From assembly GCF_015773195.1 (NCBI RefSeq), contig NZ_JADWYK010000008.1:124001-188000 (forward strand): a DNA stretch of 64,000 nt, read 5' to 3'. How positions within the stretch are numbered: the first letter of the stretch is position 1; every line of letters begins with the position of its first letter. Of this stretch, positions 7,139 through 15,689 are shown piece by piece. The notes under the pieces are model-generated. The model ran no database searches and was not told the DNA's origin. It saw nothing but the letters and a program-made list of their open reading frames with translations. The stretch is from Hymenobacter guriensis (lineage in GTDB: Bacteria > Bacteroidota > Bacteroidia > Cytophagales > Hymenobacteraceae). The position numbers and the translations under genes were made by a program.

Positions 7139-8251
7139 ATGAAAAAAGTACTCTTCATTGACCGCGACGGCACCATCCTTATTGAGCCGCCGACGGATTT
7201 CCAGGTGGACGCGCTGACGCGGGAGAAATTTCAGTTTGTGCCCGGCGCTATTACCGGACTCGCGCGTATTGCCCGGGAACTGGACTACGAGCTGGTGCTG
7301 GTGAGCAACCAGGATGGTCTCGGCACCGGGAGCTTTCCGGAGGATACCTTCTGGCCAGCCCACACCATGATGCTTGATGTGCTGCGCTCGGAAGGAGTGG
7401 AGTTCGTGCGGGAGCACATCGACCGGAGCTTTCCCCACGAGAACCTGCCCACCCGCAAGCCCGGCACCGGTATGCTCACCCAGTACCTGGGCGAGACCAG
7501 CGGCTACGACCTGAAGAATTCGTTTGTCATCGGCGACCGAGTGACCGACGTGGAGCTGGCTCAGAACTTGGGCTGCCAGTCTATTCTGCTGAAGCCGGAA
7601 GGGGAGGGCGACGAGCGCGCCGCGCTGACGACAATGAGCTGGGAAAAAATATACCAGTTTCTCCGGCTACCCGCCCGCACCGCCGTGGTACAACGCGACA
7701 CGAACGAAACTAAAATCAGCATTGAGCTGAACCTCGACGGCAACGGCCGCCCCGAGATGCACACCGGGCTGGGCTTCTTCGACCATATGCTCGACCAGCT
7801 GAGCAAGCACTCGGGCGTGGATATGAAAATCACGGTGCAGGGCGACCTGCACATCGACGAACATCACACCATCGAGGATACGGCCATTGCCCTGGGCGAA
7901 GCCTTCACCCTTGCCCTCGGTGACAAGCGCGGCCTTGCCCGTTACGGCTTCCTGCTGCCCATGGACGACGTGCTGGCCCAGGCCGCCATTGACTTTTCGG
8001 GCCGCCCCTGGATTGTGTGGGATGCTGAGTTCAAGCGCGAAAAAGTAGGGGATATGCCCTGCGAAATGTTTTACCATTTCTTCAAAAGCTTTTCCGACGC
8101 TGCTCGGTGCAACCTCAACATCAAAGCCGAGGGCCAGAACGAGCACCACAAGATCGAAGCTATCTTCAAGGCCGTAGCTAAGTCGATTAAGATGGCCTTA
8201 GTGCGCGACGCCGGCCGTATGGAGATACCCAGCACCAAAGGTATTTTGTAG
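7139..8251 (+). CDS. hisB: Bifunctional histidinol-phosphatase / imidazoleglycerol-phosphate dehydratase
   Basis: 370 residues from the ATG at 7139; a TTG further upstream is open in frame but lacks homology. The N-terminal half is a HAD phosphatase with the DxDGT motif at residues 8-12 (DRDGT) and the later [11 protein letters not shown] block. The C-terminal half, from about residue 180, is IGP dehydratase with [25 protein letters not shown] and a second metal site [11 protein letters not shown]. The fusion, also seen in enterobacteria, supplies both the dehydratase and phosphatase steps. Its stop codon is embedded in a perfect palindrome. Confidence 0.96.
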   Translation: MKKVLFIDRDGTILIEPPTDFQVDALTREKFQFVPGAITGLARIARELDYELVLVSNQDGLGTGSFPEDTFWPAHTMMLDVLRSEGVEFVREHIDRSFPHENLPTRKPGTGMLTQYLGETSGYDLKNSFVIGDRVTDVELAQNLGCQSILLKPEGEGDERAALTTMSWEKIYQFLRLPARTAVVQRDTNETKISIELNLDGNGRPEMHTGLGFFDHMLDQLSKHSGVDMKITVQGDLHIDEHHTIEDTAIALGEAFTLALGDKRGLARYGFLLPMDDVLAQAAIDFSGRPWIVWDAEFKREKVGDMPCEMFYHFFKSFSDAARCNLNIKAEGQNEHHKIEAIFKAVAKSIKMALVRDAGRMEIPSTKGIL

Positions 8252-8285
8252 CTTACCCATTTGTTTTAACAAATGGGTAAGCTAC
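8248..8285. repeat. Perfect 18-bp palindrome overlapping the hisB stop
   Basis: 8248-8265 is exactly complementary to 8268-8285 with only TT between. It begins before the TAG of hisB. No T-run follows on either side, so it is not a classical rho-independent terminator. It could stabilise the upstream mRNA or mark a processing point before the 222-bp gap leading to hisH. Confidence 0.7.
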
Positions 8286-8473
8286 TGTCTGGGTGAGTAT
8301 TGGGTGCGTAACTATTGCTCTGAGTGGGGCGAAGGAACGTATTACAATGAACCGACTGGTGTTGTAGTAATAATGCCTTTTGCTTTGAGCAACACTAATT
8401 AACCAGCTCAAAACCTATTTACACATTTGTTTAAACACAGTAGCAAACCTTTGCTAACAACCGATATATTCAA

Positions 8474-9064
8474 ATGGGAATAGCCATCATTGATTACAAA
8501 GGCGGTAACGTACAGTCGGTGCTTTTTGCGCTGGAACGGCTTGGCGTGCAGGCTACGCTCACAGCCGACCATGACGTAATTCGCCGCGCCGATAAGGTGC
8601 TGTTCCCAGGTGAAGGCGAGGCTGCTTCGGCCATGCGGGAGCTGAGGACCCAGGGCCTGCACGAACTGCTGCCCACACTTACGCAACCCTTCCTGGGTAT
8701 CTGCCTGGGGATGCAGCTGCTGGGCCGCCACACCGAGGAAGGCGGAGGCACCGACCTGCTGGGTATTCTGCCTTTCGACGTGGTGCGCTTCCCGGCCGCG
8801 CCGGAGTATAAGGTTCCTCACATGGGCTGGAATAACCTGCAGACGTTACGCAGCCCGCTGTTTGAGGGCCTCAGCGGCGAGGACTACGTGTACTTTGTTC
8901 ACAGCTACTATGCCCCGGTGGGCGGATATACCATTGCGGAGGCCGCCTACCCGGAGCCGTTCAGCGCGGCTGTGCAGCACGAGAACTTCTACGCCGTGCA
9001 GTTCCACACCGAAAAGAGCGGCCCCGTCGGCACCCGCATCCTGGAAAACTTTCTCAAGCTGTAG
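8474..9064 (+). CDS. hisH: Imidazole glycerol phosphate synthase, glutaminase subunit
   Basis: 196 residues; class I glutamine amidotransferase that feeds ammonia to HisF. The nucleophile Cys77 lies in FLGICLGMQLLG, and the His178/Glu180 pair lies in QFHTEKSG, so the triad is complete. The oxyanion region is in the PGEGEA loop. It follows a 222-bp gap after hisB that holds a palindrome and A/T-rich DNA. The gene is 13 bp from hisA, and its partner hisF comes after hisA. Confidence 0.97.
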   Translation: MGIAIIDYKGGNVQSVLFALERLGVQATLTADHDVIRRADKVLFPGEGEAASAMRELRTQGLHELLPTLTQPFLGICLGMQLLGRHTEEGGGTDLLGILPFDVVRFPAAPEYKVPHMGWNNLQTLRSPLFEGLSGEDYVYFVHSYYAPVGGYTIAEAAYPEPFSAAVQHENFYAVQFHTEKSGPVGTRILENFLKL

Positions 9065-9077
9065 TCCTAATCACACC

Positions 9078-9794
9078 ATGGAAATCATTCCCGCCATCGA
9101 CCTGATCAATGGACAGTGCGTGCGCCTGACGGAGGGAGACTTCGCCCAGCAGACCACCTATGATGCCGACCCCTTGGCCGTGGCTCAACGCTTCGAGGCC
9201 GCCGGCGTGAAGCGCCTGCACCTGGTAGACCTTGATGGCGCCCGCGCCAAGCGCCCCGTAAACCTGCCCGTGTTGGAGCGAATTGCCCGCCACACCCGCC
9301 TTCACATCGACTTCGGAGGCGGGCTGCAGAGCGGGGAGACCGTCCGCCAGGCCTTTGACGCCGGAGCCCGGCAGATTACCGCCGGCAGCATTGCCGTGCG
9401 CGAGCCGGAAACGGTGAACGGCTGGCTCCAGACGTTTGGGGCGGAGCGTATCATCATTGGGGCTGACTACCGCGATAACCATATTTCCATCAACGCCTGG
9501 GCCGAGCAGAGTGAGCGGACGCTGCGGGAGTTTGTGGAGGGCTACCTGACCAGCGGAGCCACTACGTTCATCTGCACCGACGTAAGCAAAGACGGTAAGC
9601 TCCAGGGGCCTTCTCTGGCCACCTACACCGCCCTGCGCGAGCAAGTGCCTGCTGCCCGTCTCATTGCCAGCGGCGGCGTCACTACCATTGCCGACGTGGA
9701 GGCGCTGGCCGCCGTGGGTATGCACGGGGCCATAATCGGCAAAGCCATCTACGAAGGCACTATTACCCTGGAACAGCTGCGGCCCTGGCTATAG
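9078..9794 (+). CDS. hisA: Phosphoribosylformimino-AICAR ribotide isomerase
   Basis: 238-residue (beta/alpha)8 barrel performing the Amadori isomerisation of ProFAR to PRFAR. The start is ATG 9078 (MEIIPAIDLINGQCVRL), giving the catalytic Asp8 in AIDL. Phosphate-binding glycines appear in DFGGGLQSGE and ASGGVTTIADV, and the second catalytic Asp is in CTDVSKDGKL. Thirteen bp separate it from hisH, so the two are tightly coupled. A heptamer-array element fills the gap to hisF. Confidence 0.96.
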   Translation: MEIIPAIDLINGQCVRLTEGDFAQQTTYDADPLAVAQRFEAAGVKRLHLVDLDGARAKRPVNLPVLERIARHTRLHIDFGGGLQSGETVRQAFDAGARQITAGSIAVREPETVNGWLQTFGAERIIIGADYRDNHISINAWAEQSERTLREFVEGYLTSGATTFICTDVSKDGKLQGPSLATYTALREQVPAARLIASGGVTTIADVEALAAVGMHGAIIGKAIYEGTITLEQLRPWL

Positions 9795-9795
9795 G

Positions 9796-9900
9796 TTCGT
9801 TTTGCGTGGTTGGCTTTTTATTGTTCGCCTGTGCTTGATAACTAAGGCAGCAACACGCCATTCAGACGAAAAACGAAAATCCAATAACGAAAAACGAACA
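9796..9900 (+). repeat. Paired inverted heptamer arrays between hisA and hisF
   Basis: Exactly 105 bp. The left arm 9796-9830 is five 7-nt units (TTCGTTT, TGCGTGG, TTGGCTT, TTTATTG, TTCGCCT). The right arm 9866-9900 is five units (ACGAAAA, ACGAAAA, TCCAATA, ACGAAAA, ACGAACA). The arms are opposite in sense and partly complementary, with a 35-nt spacer. It starts 1 bp after the hisA stop and ends 2 bp before the hisF ATG. Confidence 0.75.
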
Positions 9901-9902
9901 AG

Positions 9903-10661
9903 ATGTTAACCAAACGAATCATTCCCTGCCTCGACGTGAAGGACGGGCGCACCGTGAAAGGGGTGCGTTTTGAGGGCCTGCGCGACGCCGGCGACCCGGT
10001 GGCTCTGGCTTCCCGCTATGCCCGTGAGGGGGCCGACGAGCTGGTGTTCCTGGATATTACCGCTACAAACCAGAAGCGCGCCACGCTGGTGGCTCTGGTG
10101 CGCGACGTAGCCCGCGAGCTGGACATTCCGTTCACCGTGGGTGGCGGCATCGGCACCATATCCGACGTGGAAGCCCTGTTGATGAACGGAGCCGACAAAG
10201 TAAGCATCAACTCAGCCGCTCTAGCGCGCCCGGAGCTGATTGATGAGCTAGCCGCCCGCTTCGGCTCCCAGTGCATTGTGGTGGCCGCCGATGCCCGTTA
10301 CCATGAGCCTGGTGGCTGGCAGATCTATACCCGGGCTGGCACCCACAACACCGGCTTGGATGCCCTGCAGTGGTGCCAGGAGGTTGCTGACCGCGGCGCC
10401 GGCGAAATTCTGCTCACCTCCATGAGCAACGACGGCACCAAGGACGGCTTCGCGCTGGACATTACCGGGGCCGTCAGCCGGGCTGTTTCGGTGCCGGTGG
10501 TAGCCTCGGGTGGGGCCGGCTCCAAGCAGGACTTTACCAACGTGTTTCAGCTTGCCCATGCCGATGCTGGTTTGGCCGCCAGCATTTTTCACTTCGGTGA
10601 AATCGGCATTAGGGAGCTGAAAGAGCACCTGCGCCAGGACGGCATTGCCGTGCGGCTGTAA
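9903..10661 (+). CDS. hisF: Imidazole glycerol phosphate synthase, cyclase subunit
   Basis: 252-residue (beta/alpha)8 barrel that joins ammonia from HisH to PRFAR, releasing imidazole glycerol phosphate and [17 protein letters not shown] carries the catalytic Asp11, the second Asp is in VVAADARYH, and [14 protein letters not shown] and [11 protein letters not shown] form the phosphate sites. Full length and canonical. It is flanked on both sides by paired heptamer arrays whose unit sequences are unrelated to each other. Confidence 0.97.
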   Translation: MLTKRIIPCLDVKDGRTVKGVRFEGLRDAGDPVALASRYAREGADELVFLDITATNQKRATLVALVRDVARELDIPFTVGGGIGTISDVEALLMNGADKVSINSAALARPELIDELAARFGSQCIVVAADARYHEPGGWQIYTRAGTHNTGLDALQWCQEVADRGAGEILLTSMSNDGTKDGFALDITGAVSRAVSVPVVASGGAGSKQDFTNVFQLAHADAGLAASIFHFGEIGIRELKEHLRQDGIAVRL

Positions 10662-10662
10662 A

Positions 10663-10770
10663 GTAGTAGTGAGTAGGTAGTATTGAGTAGTGAGTACAGT
10701 TTTACAGCTCATGTCATTGATACCAGCCAACTCGACTACTCATTACTTATTACCAACTACTTACTCAATA
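10663..10770 (+). repeat. Paired inverted heptamer arrays between hisF and hisIE
   Basis: The left arm 10663-10697 is five units (GTAGTAG, TGAGTAG, GTAGTAT, TGAGTAG, TGAGTAC). The right arm 10736-10770 is five units (CTACTCA, TTACTTA, TTACCAA, CTACTTA, CTCAATA). The arms are inverted and imperfectly complementary, spacer 38 nt. It begins 1 bp after the hisF stop and ends 7 bp before the hisIE start. This is the clearest example of the 5 x 7 layout. Confidence 0.8.
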
Positions 10771-10777
10771 CTAAAGA

Positions 10778-11416
10778 ATGGATTTTGCCAAAATGCCCGA
10801 TGGGCTCATTCCCGTGATTGTGCAGGATGTCCACACGGGACAGGTGCTCATGCTGGGCTACCAGAACGAGGAAGCGCAGCGGGTAACCCGGGAAACGGGC
10901 CGCGTCACGTTCTTTTCCCGCTCCAAGCAGTGCCTCTGGACCAAGGGCGAAACGTCAGGTAACTACCTCACCGTGGTAAGTGAGCACGAGGATTGCGACC
11001 AGGATGCCCTGCTTATCCTGGCCCGCCCCGACGGCCCCACCTGTCACCGGGGCACTACCAGCTGCTTCGAGCAAGCCGATCAGACGCGCTATCCGGCCCC
11101 AGCTGTGAGCTTCGTGGCGGAGCTGGAGCGCCTGGTGCAGCGCCGCCACCAGCACCCCGACGAAGAGCCCAATTCCTACACGGCGTCCCTGTTTCGCAAG
11201 GGGATGCCCAAAATAGCCCAGAAAGTGGGAGAGGAGGCCGTCGAAACTGTTATTGATGCGGTAGCTGGCAACACCGAGGGCCTCAAAGGCGAAGCCGCTG
11301 ACCTGCTTTACCATTTGCTGGTGCTGCTCACGGCCTCAGGCTTATCCATGGAAGATGTGGTAACTGTGCTCCGGCAGCGCCACAGTACCATCTCCGGCGG
11401 TGTGCGCCGGGAGTAA
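10778..11416 (+). CDS. hisI: Bifunctional phosphoribosyl-AMP cyclohydrolase / phosphoribosyl-ATP pyrophosphatase
   Basis: 212 residues; a HisIE fusion. The N-terminal cyclohydrolase has GYQNEEA, FFSRSKQCLWTKGETSG and the metal-binding DCDQDALL and CHRGTTSCF blocks. The C-terminal pyrophosphohydrolase, from about residue 115, has KGMPKIAQKVGEEAVETVIDA followed by EAADLLYHLLVLL. It supplies steps two and three of the pathway. It is the last gene of the his operon; no strong T-tailed terminator is visible in the 85 bp before the next gene. Confidence 0.96.
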   Translation: MDFAKMPDGLIPVIVQDVHTGQVLMLGYQNEEAQRVTRETGRVTFFSRSKQCLWTKGETSGNYLTVVSEHEDCDQDALLILARPDGPTCHRGTTSCFEQADQTRYPAPAVSFVAELERLVQRRHQHPDEEPNSYTASLFRKGMPKIAQKVGEEAVETVIDAVAGNTEGLKGEAADLLYHLLVLLTASGLSMEDVVTVLRQRHSTISGGVRRE

Positions 11417-11501
11417 CATCGAACAGCTGACCCCTTGTGAAAAGCTGTCTGTGGGCTTATAGACGCGGGCACCGTTCACTCACTTATCCTTTCTGTAGTT
11501 T

Positions 11502-12038
11502 ATGACTTCTTATGCTATCCAATTGTTACCCCTACATGCCGAACAAGCTGCTATTTTTCATCGGTGGATTCAGGACCCGGAAGTTATTGCATACTCGCTG
11601 TCGGTGTTTCAACAGTTGAATACACTGGCTGAAGTTACACAATGGCTGACGGCTACGCTGGCGGATATCAGAAGCCTGACACTGGGCGTGTATCTGGCCG
11701 AAACGCGGGAGTTGATTGGCTACGCGGGCATTACCAGCATTTCAACGGTCAATCAATCCGGCGAATATTTCATCTTGGTGGGCGAAAAACGGTACTGGGG
11801 CAAAGGCATTGCCACGGAGGTCACCCGGCAAGTGGTGGCGCGGGGCTTTTCTGACTTGCGTCTGAACCGAATTATGCTGACAGTTTCGGAGCCCAATCAA
11901 GGCGGCGTGAAGGCCTACTTACGGGCCGGGTTCCAGCTGGAAGGCCGCCTGCGGCAGGCGTGCTTTCGGCATGGGGCCTTTCATGATAAGCTGGTGATGT
12001 CGGTGTTGCGGCAGGCGTGGAGTGCGCTGCTTCCGTAA
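11502..12038 (+). CDS. GNAT family N-acetyltransferase (RimJ/RimL type)
   Basis: 178 residues with the GNAT fold: N-terminal acceptor-side region, central ILVGEKRYWGKGIATEVTRQVV (acetyl-CoA pyrophosphate loop, Q/RxxGxG-like, here R-Y-W-G-K-G) and SEPNQGGVKAYLRAGFQLEGRLRQ typical of RimJ/RimL-like enzymes. The substrate, an N-terminal amine or small molecule, cannot be inferred. It lies 85 bp after hisIE on the same strand but is not obviously part of histidine synthesis. Confidence 0.85.
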   Translation: MTSYAIQLLPLHAEQAAIFHRWIQDPEVIAYSLSVFQQLNTLAEVTQWLTATLADIRSLTLGVYLAETRELIGYAGITSISTVNQSGEYFILVGEKRYWGKGIATEVTRQVVARGFSDLRLNRIMLTVSEPNQGGVKAYLRAGFQLEGRLRQACFRHGAFHDKLVMSVLRQAWSALLP

Positions 12039-12152
12039 GGCTACAACCCCGTAAAAGTCTCCAAACCTATCCGTTTGGGCCCTGTTGCGTATGGGCAGCT
12101 ACGCTTCCTGAAAACCTTCCGTACTTTGCGCCCCGTTTTACCCGTTGTTTCT

Positions 12153-12932
12153 ATGTCTGCTCCCGACCGCGCTGCTTACCTTGCCTCCCAAAGTCTTACG
12201 GTGCTGGTGCCCGTGTACAACGAAGAAGAAAGCCTGGGGCAGTTTGTAGTGGAGATGGACAAGTTTCTGGCCGAAACCCCGGTGGCTACTACGGTACTGT
12301 TCGTAAACGACGGCTCCACCGACAACTCCCTGGCTCTTCTGCGCGACGTATGCCACCAGAAGCCGGCCTACGAGTTTATCAGCCTCAGCCAGAACCGGGG
12401 CCTGAGTACGGCCGTGAAAGCCGGCATCGACCACGCCCGCACTACGCTCATCGGCTATATCGACTCCGACATTCAGACCACGCCGCTGGATTTTCTCACG
12501 TTCTTTGAGTTTCTGCCCGAGTTTGATATGGTCAACGGCATCCGGGCCAAGCGTCAGGATACCTTCGTGAAGAAGCTGTCGTCGGTCATTGCCAATACCG
12601 TTCGCCGCACCCTCATCAACGACGGGATTCAGGACACGGGCTGCCCCTTGAAGATCATCAAAACCGACTATGCCCGCCGCATTCCCCTGTTCCATGGCAT
12701 GCACCGCTTCCTGGGGGCGCTGGTGCAGCTGCAGGGCGGTAAGGTGAAGCAGCTGCCGGTGCGCCATTTCCCGCGCTTTGCCGGCACAGCCAAGTACAAC
12801 CTCTGGAACCGGGCCTGGAAGCCGCTGATCGATACGTTTGGTTTCCGCTGGATCCGCAGCCGCTGGAAAAACTACGAAATTGGGGAGCATCACCGGGCCG
12901 AAACCGCGGTAACCGAGTCAGCGGGCAACTAA
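12153..12932 (+). CDS. Family 2 glycosyltransferase (dolichol/undecaprenyl-phosphate type)
   Basis: 259 residues from the ATG at 12153. A GT-A fold is shown by VLVPVYNEEESLGQF, FVNDGSTDNS and the DSDIQTTP motif at the metal/nucleotide site. There is no C-terminal membrane pair, so it is of the soluble or peripheral polyprenyl-phosphate sugar transferase kind (DPM1/ArnC-like). A near-consensus promoter box (GTACTTTG) lies at 12121-12128. The next gene starts 10 bp downstream and encodes a lipid-A N-domain membrane protein, implying a joint role in sugar-lipid assembly. Confidence 0.85.
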   Translation: MSAPDRAAYLASQSLTVLVPVYNEEESLGQFVVEMDKFLAETPVATTVLFVNDGSTDNSLALLRDVCHQKPAYEFISLSQNRGLSTAVKAGIDHARTTLIGYIDSDIQTTPLDFLTFFEFLPEFDMVNGIRAKRQDTFVKKLSSVIANTVRRTLINDGIQDTGCPLKIIKTDYARRIPLFHGMHRFLGALVQLQGGKVKQLPVRHFPRFAGTAKYNLWNRAWKPLIDTFGFRWIRSRWKNYEIGEHHRAETAVTESAGN

Positions 12933-12942
12933 GGCAGGCGCT

Positions 12943-13590
12943 ATGACTTCGCAAACCGTTGCCCTGGGTATTGGGCTGGTCTCACAGCTGCTGTTTTCGA
13001 GCCGGATTGTGCTGCAATGGGTGCAGAGTGAGCGGGCCAAGCGGGTGCTGGTGCCCACGCTGTTCTGGCAGATCAGTCTGGTATCCTCGTTTCTGATGAT
13101 TGTCTACGGCATTCTGCGCCACGACCCGGTCATCCTGCTGGCCCAGCTCATCAGCTACGCCATTTATATCCGCAACCTGCAGCTGCTGGGCGAATGGCGC
13201 AAGCTCAACGGCTGGTTCCGGGCCGCGGCCTACGTGTTTCCGGTGGTCATGCTGGGGTGGTTTATCCTGGGCACCCAGCACTTCAGTTTGCGGGCTATGC
13301 TGGGCAGCCGCATTCCGGCCGGGCTGCTGGCGCTGGGCGCCATCGGGCAAACCATCTTTCTGCTGCGCTTTGTCTACCAGTGGATCTACTCGGAGCGCAA
13401 GGGCGAGTCGTCCCTGCCGCTGAGCTTCTGGGTTATCAGCTTCGTCGGTTCGGTGCTGATATTGGTGTACGCCGCATTGCGCCAGGATGCCGTGCTGCTT
13501 ATTGGGAATGTGTTTGGCACGGTGGTGTACGCCCGCAACATTGTGCTGCTGCGGCGGGAGCAGGCCCGGCAGCAGGCATCCCTCAGCTAA
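12943..13590 (+). CDS. Lipid-A-disaccharide synthase N-terminal-domain membrane protein
   Basis: 215 residues with about six membrane helices arranged as two copies of the LAB_N unit. The first copy contains SQLLFSSRIVLQWVQSERAKRVLVPTLFWQISL, quoted here in pieces: SSRIVLQWVQSER and PTLFWQISLVSS. The second contains LLRFVYQWIYSERKG and LPLSFWVISFVGS. Proteins of this kind accompany polyprenyl-phosphate glycosyltransferases and are thought to help lipid or sugar-lipid transfer. Co-transcribed with the GT2 gene 10 bp upstream. Confidence 0.85.
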   Translation: MTSQTVALGIGLVSQLLFSSRIVLQWVQSERAKRVLVPTLFWQISLVSSFLMIVYGILRHDPVILLAQLISYAIYIRNLQLLGEWRKLNGWFRAAAYVFPVVMLGWFILGTQHFSLRAMLGSRIPAGLLALGAIGQTIFLLRFVYQWIYSERKGESSLPLSFWVISFVGSVLILVYAALRQDAVLLIGNVFGTVVYARNIVLLRREQARQQASLS

Positions 13591-13645
13591 ACTCAGCTAA
13601 ACTACAGCCAAAGCCCGCTAAGTAGAGCTTCTTTCTTACTACTGT

Positions 13646-14620
13646 TTACTGGCCTTCCTGCTGACCCATCCACTGCACGAAAGCCTGCAGGCCCTCGGCC
13701 AGGGGAGTGCGGGGGGCGTACCCCAGGAGCTGGTGGGCCTTGGTGATGTCGGCGTAGGTGACGTCCACGTCGCCGGGCTGCATGGGCTGAAAGCGCAGCT
13801 CCGGCTCCACGCCCACGGCCTGTCCCACAGCTTTAATGAGCTCCAGCAGCGTCACCGGGCGGTTGTTGCCCAGGTTCAGGGTTTCGTACACGCCCGTGTG
13901 TGTGAGCAGATGCTCCACGCCCGCCGCAATGCCTGCCACCGTATCCAGCACGAAGGTATAGTCGCGGGCCGTGCTGCCGTCGCCAAACACGGGAATAGGC
14001 TGCCCGGCCTGCAGCAGGCGCACAAATTTATGAATGGCCAGGTCGGGACGCTGGCGGGGCCCATACACGGTAAAAAACCGGGCGTTGAGCACGTCCAGCC
14101 CGTAGAGGTGGTGGTAGGTGTAGGTGAGTTGCTCGCCGGTGAGCTTGGAGGCCGCGTAGGGCGAGATGCACGCGGCCTGCAGGTTGGCATCTTCCCGGAA
14201 CGGCCGCGCCGGCGTATTACCGTACACGGAGGACGACGAGGCAAAAAACAGCTTTCGGATTTCCCGCTGCCGCATCCATTCCAGCAGGTGGGTGGTACCC
14301 AGCACGTTGTTGTCGAGATAGTCGATGGGAGCCTGCACGGAGGGCCCCACGCCGGCTTTGGCGGCCAGGTGGACCACTACTTCAATCGGTTCGGCGGGCA
14401 GGGCGTCTACCAGCGCATCCTGGCCGTGGCGTAAGTCTACCTCGTGAAAGGTGAAGCGGGGATGCTGCCGGAATCCGGCCATATTCTGTTCTTTGCGGTG
14501 GCGGCCGTAAAACGGGTCAAAGTTATCCAGGCCCGTCACGCGGTGCCCGCGCTGCAGCAGTAGCTCCACGAGGTGTGACCCGATAAATCCAGCGCAACCA
14601 GAGACCAGCACAGACGCCAT
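13646..14620 (-). CDS. NAD-dependent epimerase (UDP-glucuronate 4-epimerase-like)
   Basis: 324 residues from the ATG at 14620 (MASVLVSGCAGFIGSHL), which places the GxxGxxG NAD motif at the very N-terminus as usual. Extended SDR features: GCAGFIGSHLVELLLQRGH, HLAAKAGVGPSV, and the catalytic SSSSVYGN with YAASK (Tyr-xxx-Lys). The closest known type by overall wording is the UDP-glucuronic acid 4-epimerase group, giving UDP-galacturonate for surface polysaccharide. It converges with the GT2/LAB_N pair and is divergent from the GDPD-like gene. Confidence 0.88.
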   Translation of the reverse strand: MASVLVSGCAGFIGSHLVELLLQRGHRVTGLDNFDPFYGRHRKEQNMAGFRQHPRFTFHEVDLRHGQDALVDALPAEPIEVVVHLAAKAGVGPSVQAPIDYLDNNVLGTTHLLEWMRQREIRKLFFASSSSVYGNTPARPFREDANLQAACISPYAASKLTGEQLTYTYHHLYGLDVLNARFFTVYGPRQRPDLAIHKFVRLLQAGQPIPVFGDGSTARDYTFVLDTVAGIAAGVEHLLTHTGVYETLNLGNNRPVTLLELIKAVGQAVGVEPELRFQPMQPGDVDVTYADITKAHQLLGYAPRTPLAEGLQAFVQWMGQQEGQ

Positions 14621-14728
14621 TGGCAGAAAGAAAATAGGAGGGATGCTTCCCGAAAAAGACCAGGGAAGACGGCAAAGGTAGCCGATTTTGCCACCCCGCC
14701 GCCGCCGTATACGTAGGCACTCACCTCT

Positions 14729-15640
14729 ATGAAACAACCTGTACGCGGCCGGAAGGCCATTTTACTCTCTTGGCTGTTTCTGGGCAGCCTCCAGCTAGCG
14801 TGGGGTCAGAATGCCATGCCGTTGTCCGTCAGTCAGGTACAGGTGATAGGGCATGCCGGATCGGGGTTTTTCACGCCTATCAATCCGTTCAATTCTTCCC
14901 CGCCCAGCTCCTGGCGCGGTATCGTGCGGGCGCTGCAGCGTGGGGCCGATGGGGTAGAAATAGACGTGCAGCTCAGCCAGGACAGCATTCCGCTGCTCTA
15001 CCACAACCCCAATCTGTCTTCCATGACGTCTGCTGCCACGGGCTGCATCAGCACCACGCCGGCTGCCGCCGTGCTGGCGTTGCGATACCGCGGGGGCTGG
15101 CCCTACGACTGGCTGCAGCGGGAGCGGCCCCAGCGCCTCGATACTGTGCTGGCCCGCCTGGCCCGGCGCCCTGTGTTCCCCATTCTGCACCTGGACCTGC
15201 ACGAATCCGACGACTGTACCCCCTACGGAGACGGTACCCGCTCCCGCACCCTGGCCCGGGCGTTGCGGGCGCTGCTGAGTCACTATGCCATTCCCCCGCA
15301 GCGCCTCCTGATTCTAACCAACCAGCCGGCCACACTGCGCTATCTGCGTCAACTGCTGCCTGGGGTGCCCCTGGGCCTGGAGGTAACGGAGAACGTTGAC
15401 GCGGGGCTGGAGCAGGCACAGGAGCTGGGCGTCGAGGCTGTGGTGCTGGCCAAGCGGGTGGTAACCCCTGATCGAAGCGCGGCCGTACATCGGGCGGGCC
15501 GGCTGCTTGTCATCTTCGGAGGCCGTTCCCCGCAGGCCATCCGCCGGCTGCTGGGCTGCCTGCCCGACGCCCTTGAGGTCGACAATGTGCGGCAACTGCT
15601 ACGCCTTCGTCGGCAGGCTCTCCGGCAGCTGGAAAGGTAA
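14729..15640 (+). CDS. Secreted glycerophosphodiester phosphodiesterase-like protein
   Basis: 303 residues with a signal peptide (first 27 residues, ending AWGQ). The GDPD active site can be traced: His42 in GHAGSG, Glu77 and Asp79 in ADGVEIDVQLS, His92 in LYHNPNL. The first motif reads HAG rather than the usual HRG, which loses an Arg that normally contacts phosphate, so activity or substrate may differ. It resembles GDPD-like periplasmic proteins that release glycerol phosphate from lipid head groups. It lies immediately upstream of an ArnT-like transferase. Confidence 0.8.
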   Translation: MKQPVRGRKAILLSWLFLGSLQLAWGQNAMPLSVSQVQVIGHAGSGFFTPINPFNSSPPSSWRGIVRALQRGADGVEIDVQLSQDSIPLLYHNPNLSSMTSAATGCISTTPAAAVLALRYRGGWPYDWLQRERPQRLDTVLARLARRPVFPILHLDLHESDDCTPYGDGTRSRTLARALRALLSHYAIPPQRLLILTNQPATLRYLRQLLPGVPLGLEVTENVDAGLEQAQELGVEAVVLAKRVVTPDRSAAVHRAGRLLVIFGGRSPQAIRRLLGCLPDALEVDNVRQLLRLRRQALRQLER

Positions 15641-15689
15641 GCAGTACCTGTTTTCACGGCATTTTTCACTTAAAACCGAACAAGATAAG

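Noticed and set aside
10663..10770. Heptamer arrays as a CRISPR array
   Set aside because: Units are 7 nt and contiguous with no unique spacers between them; arms are inverted, and no cas genes are present.
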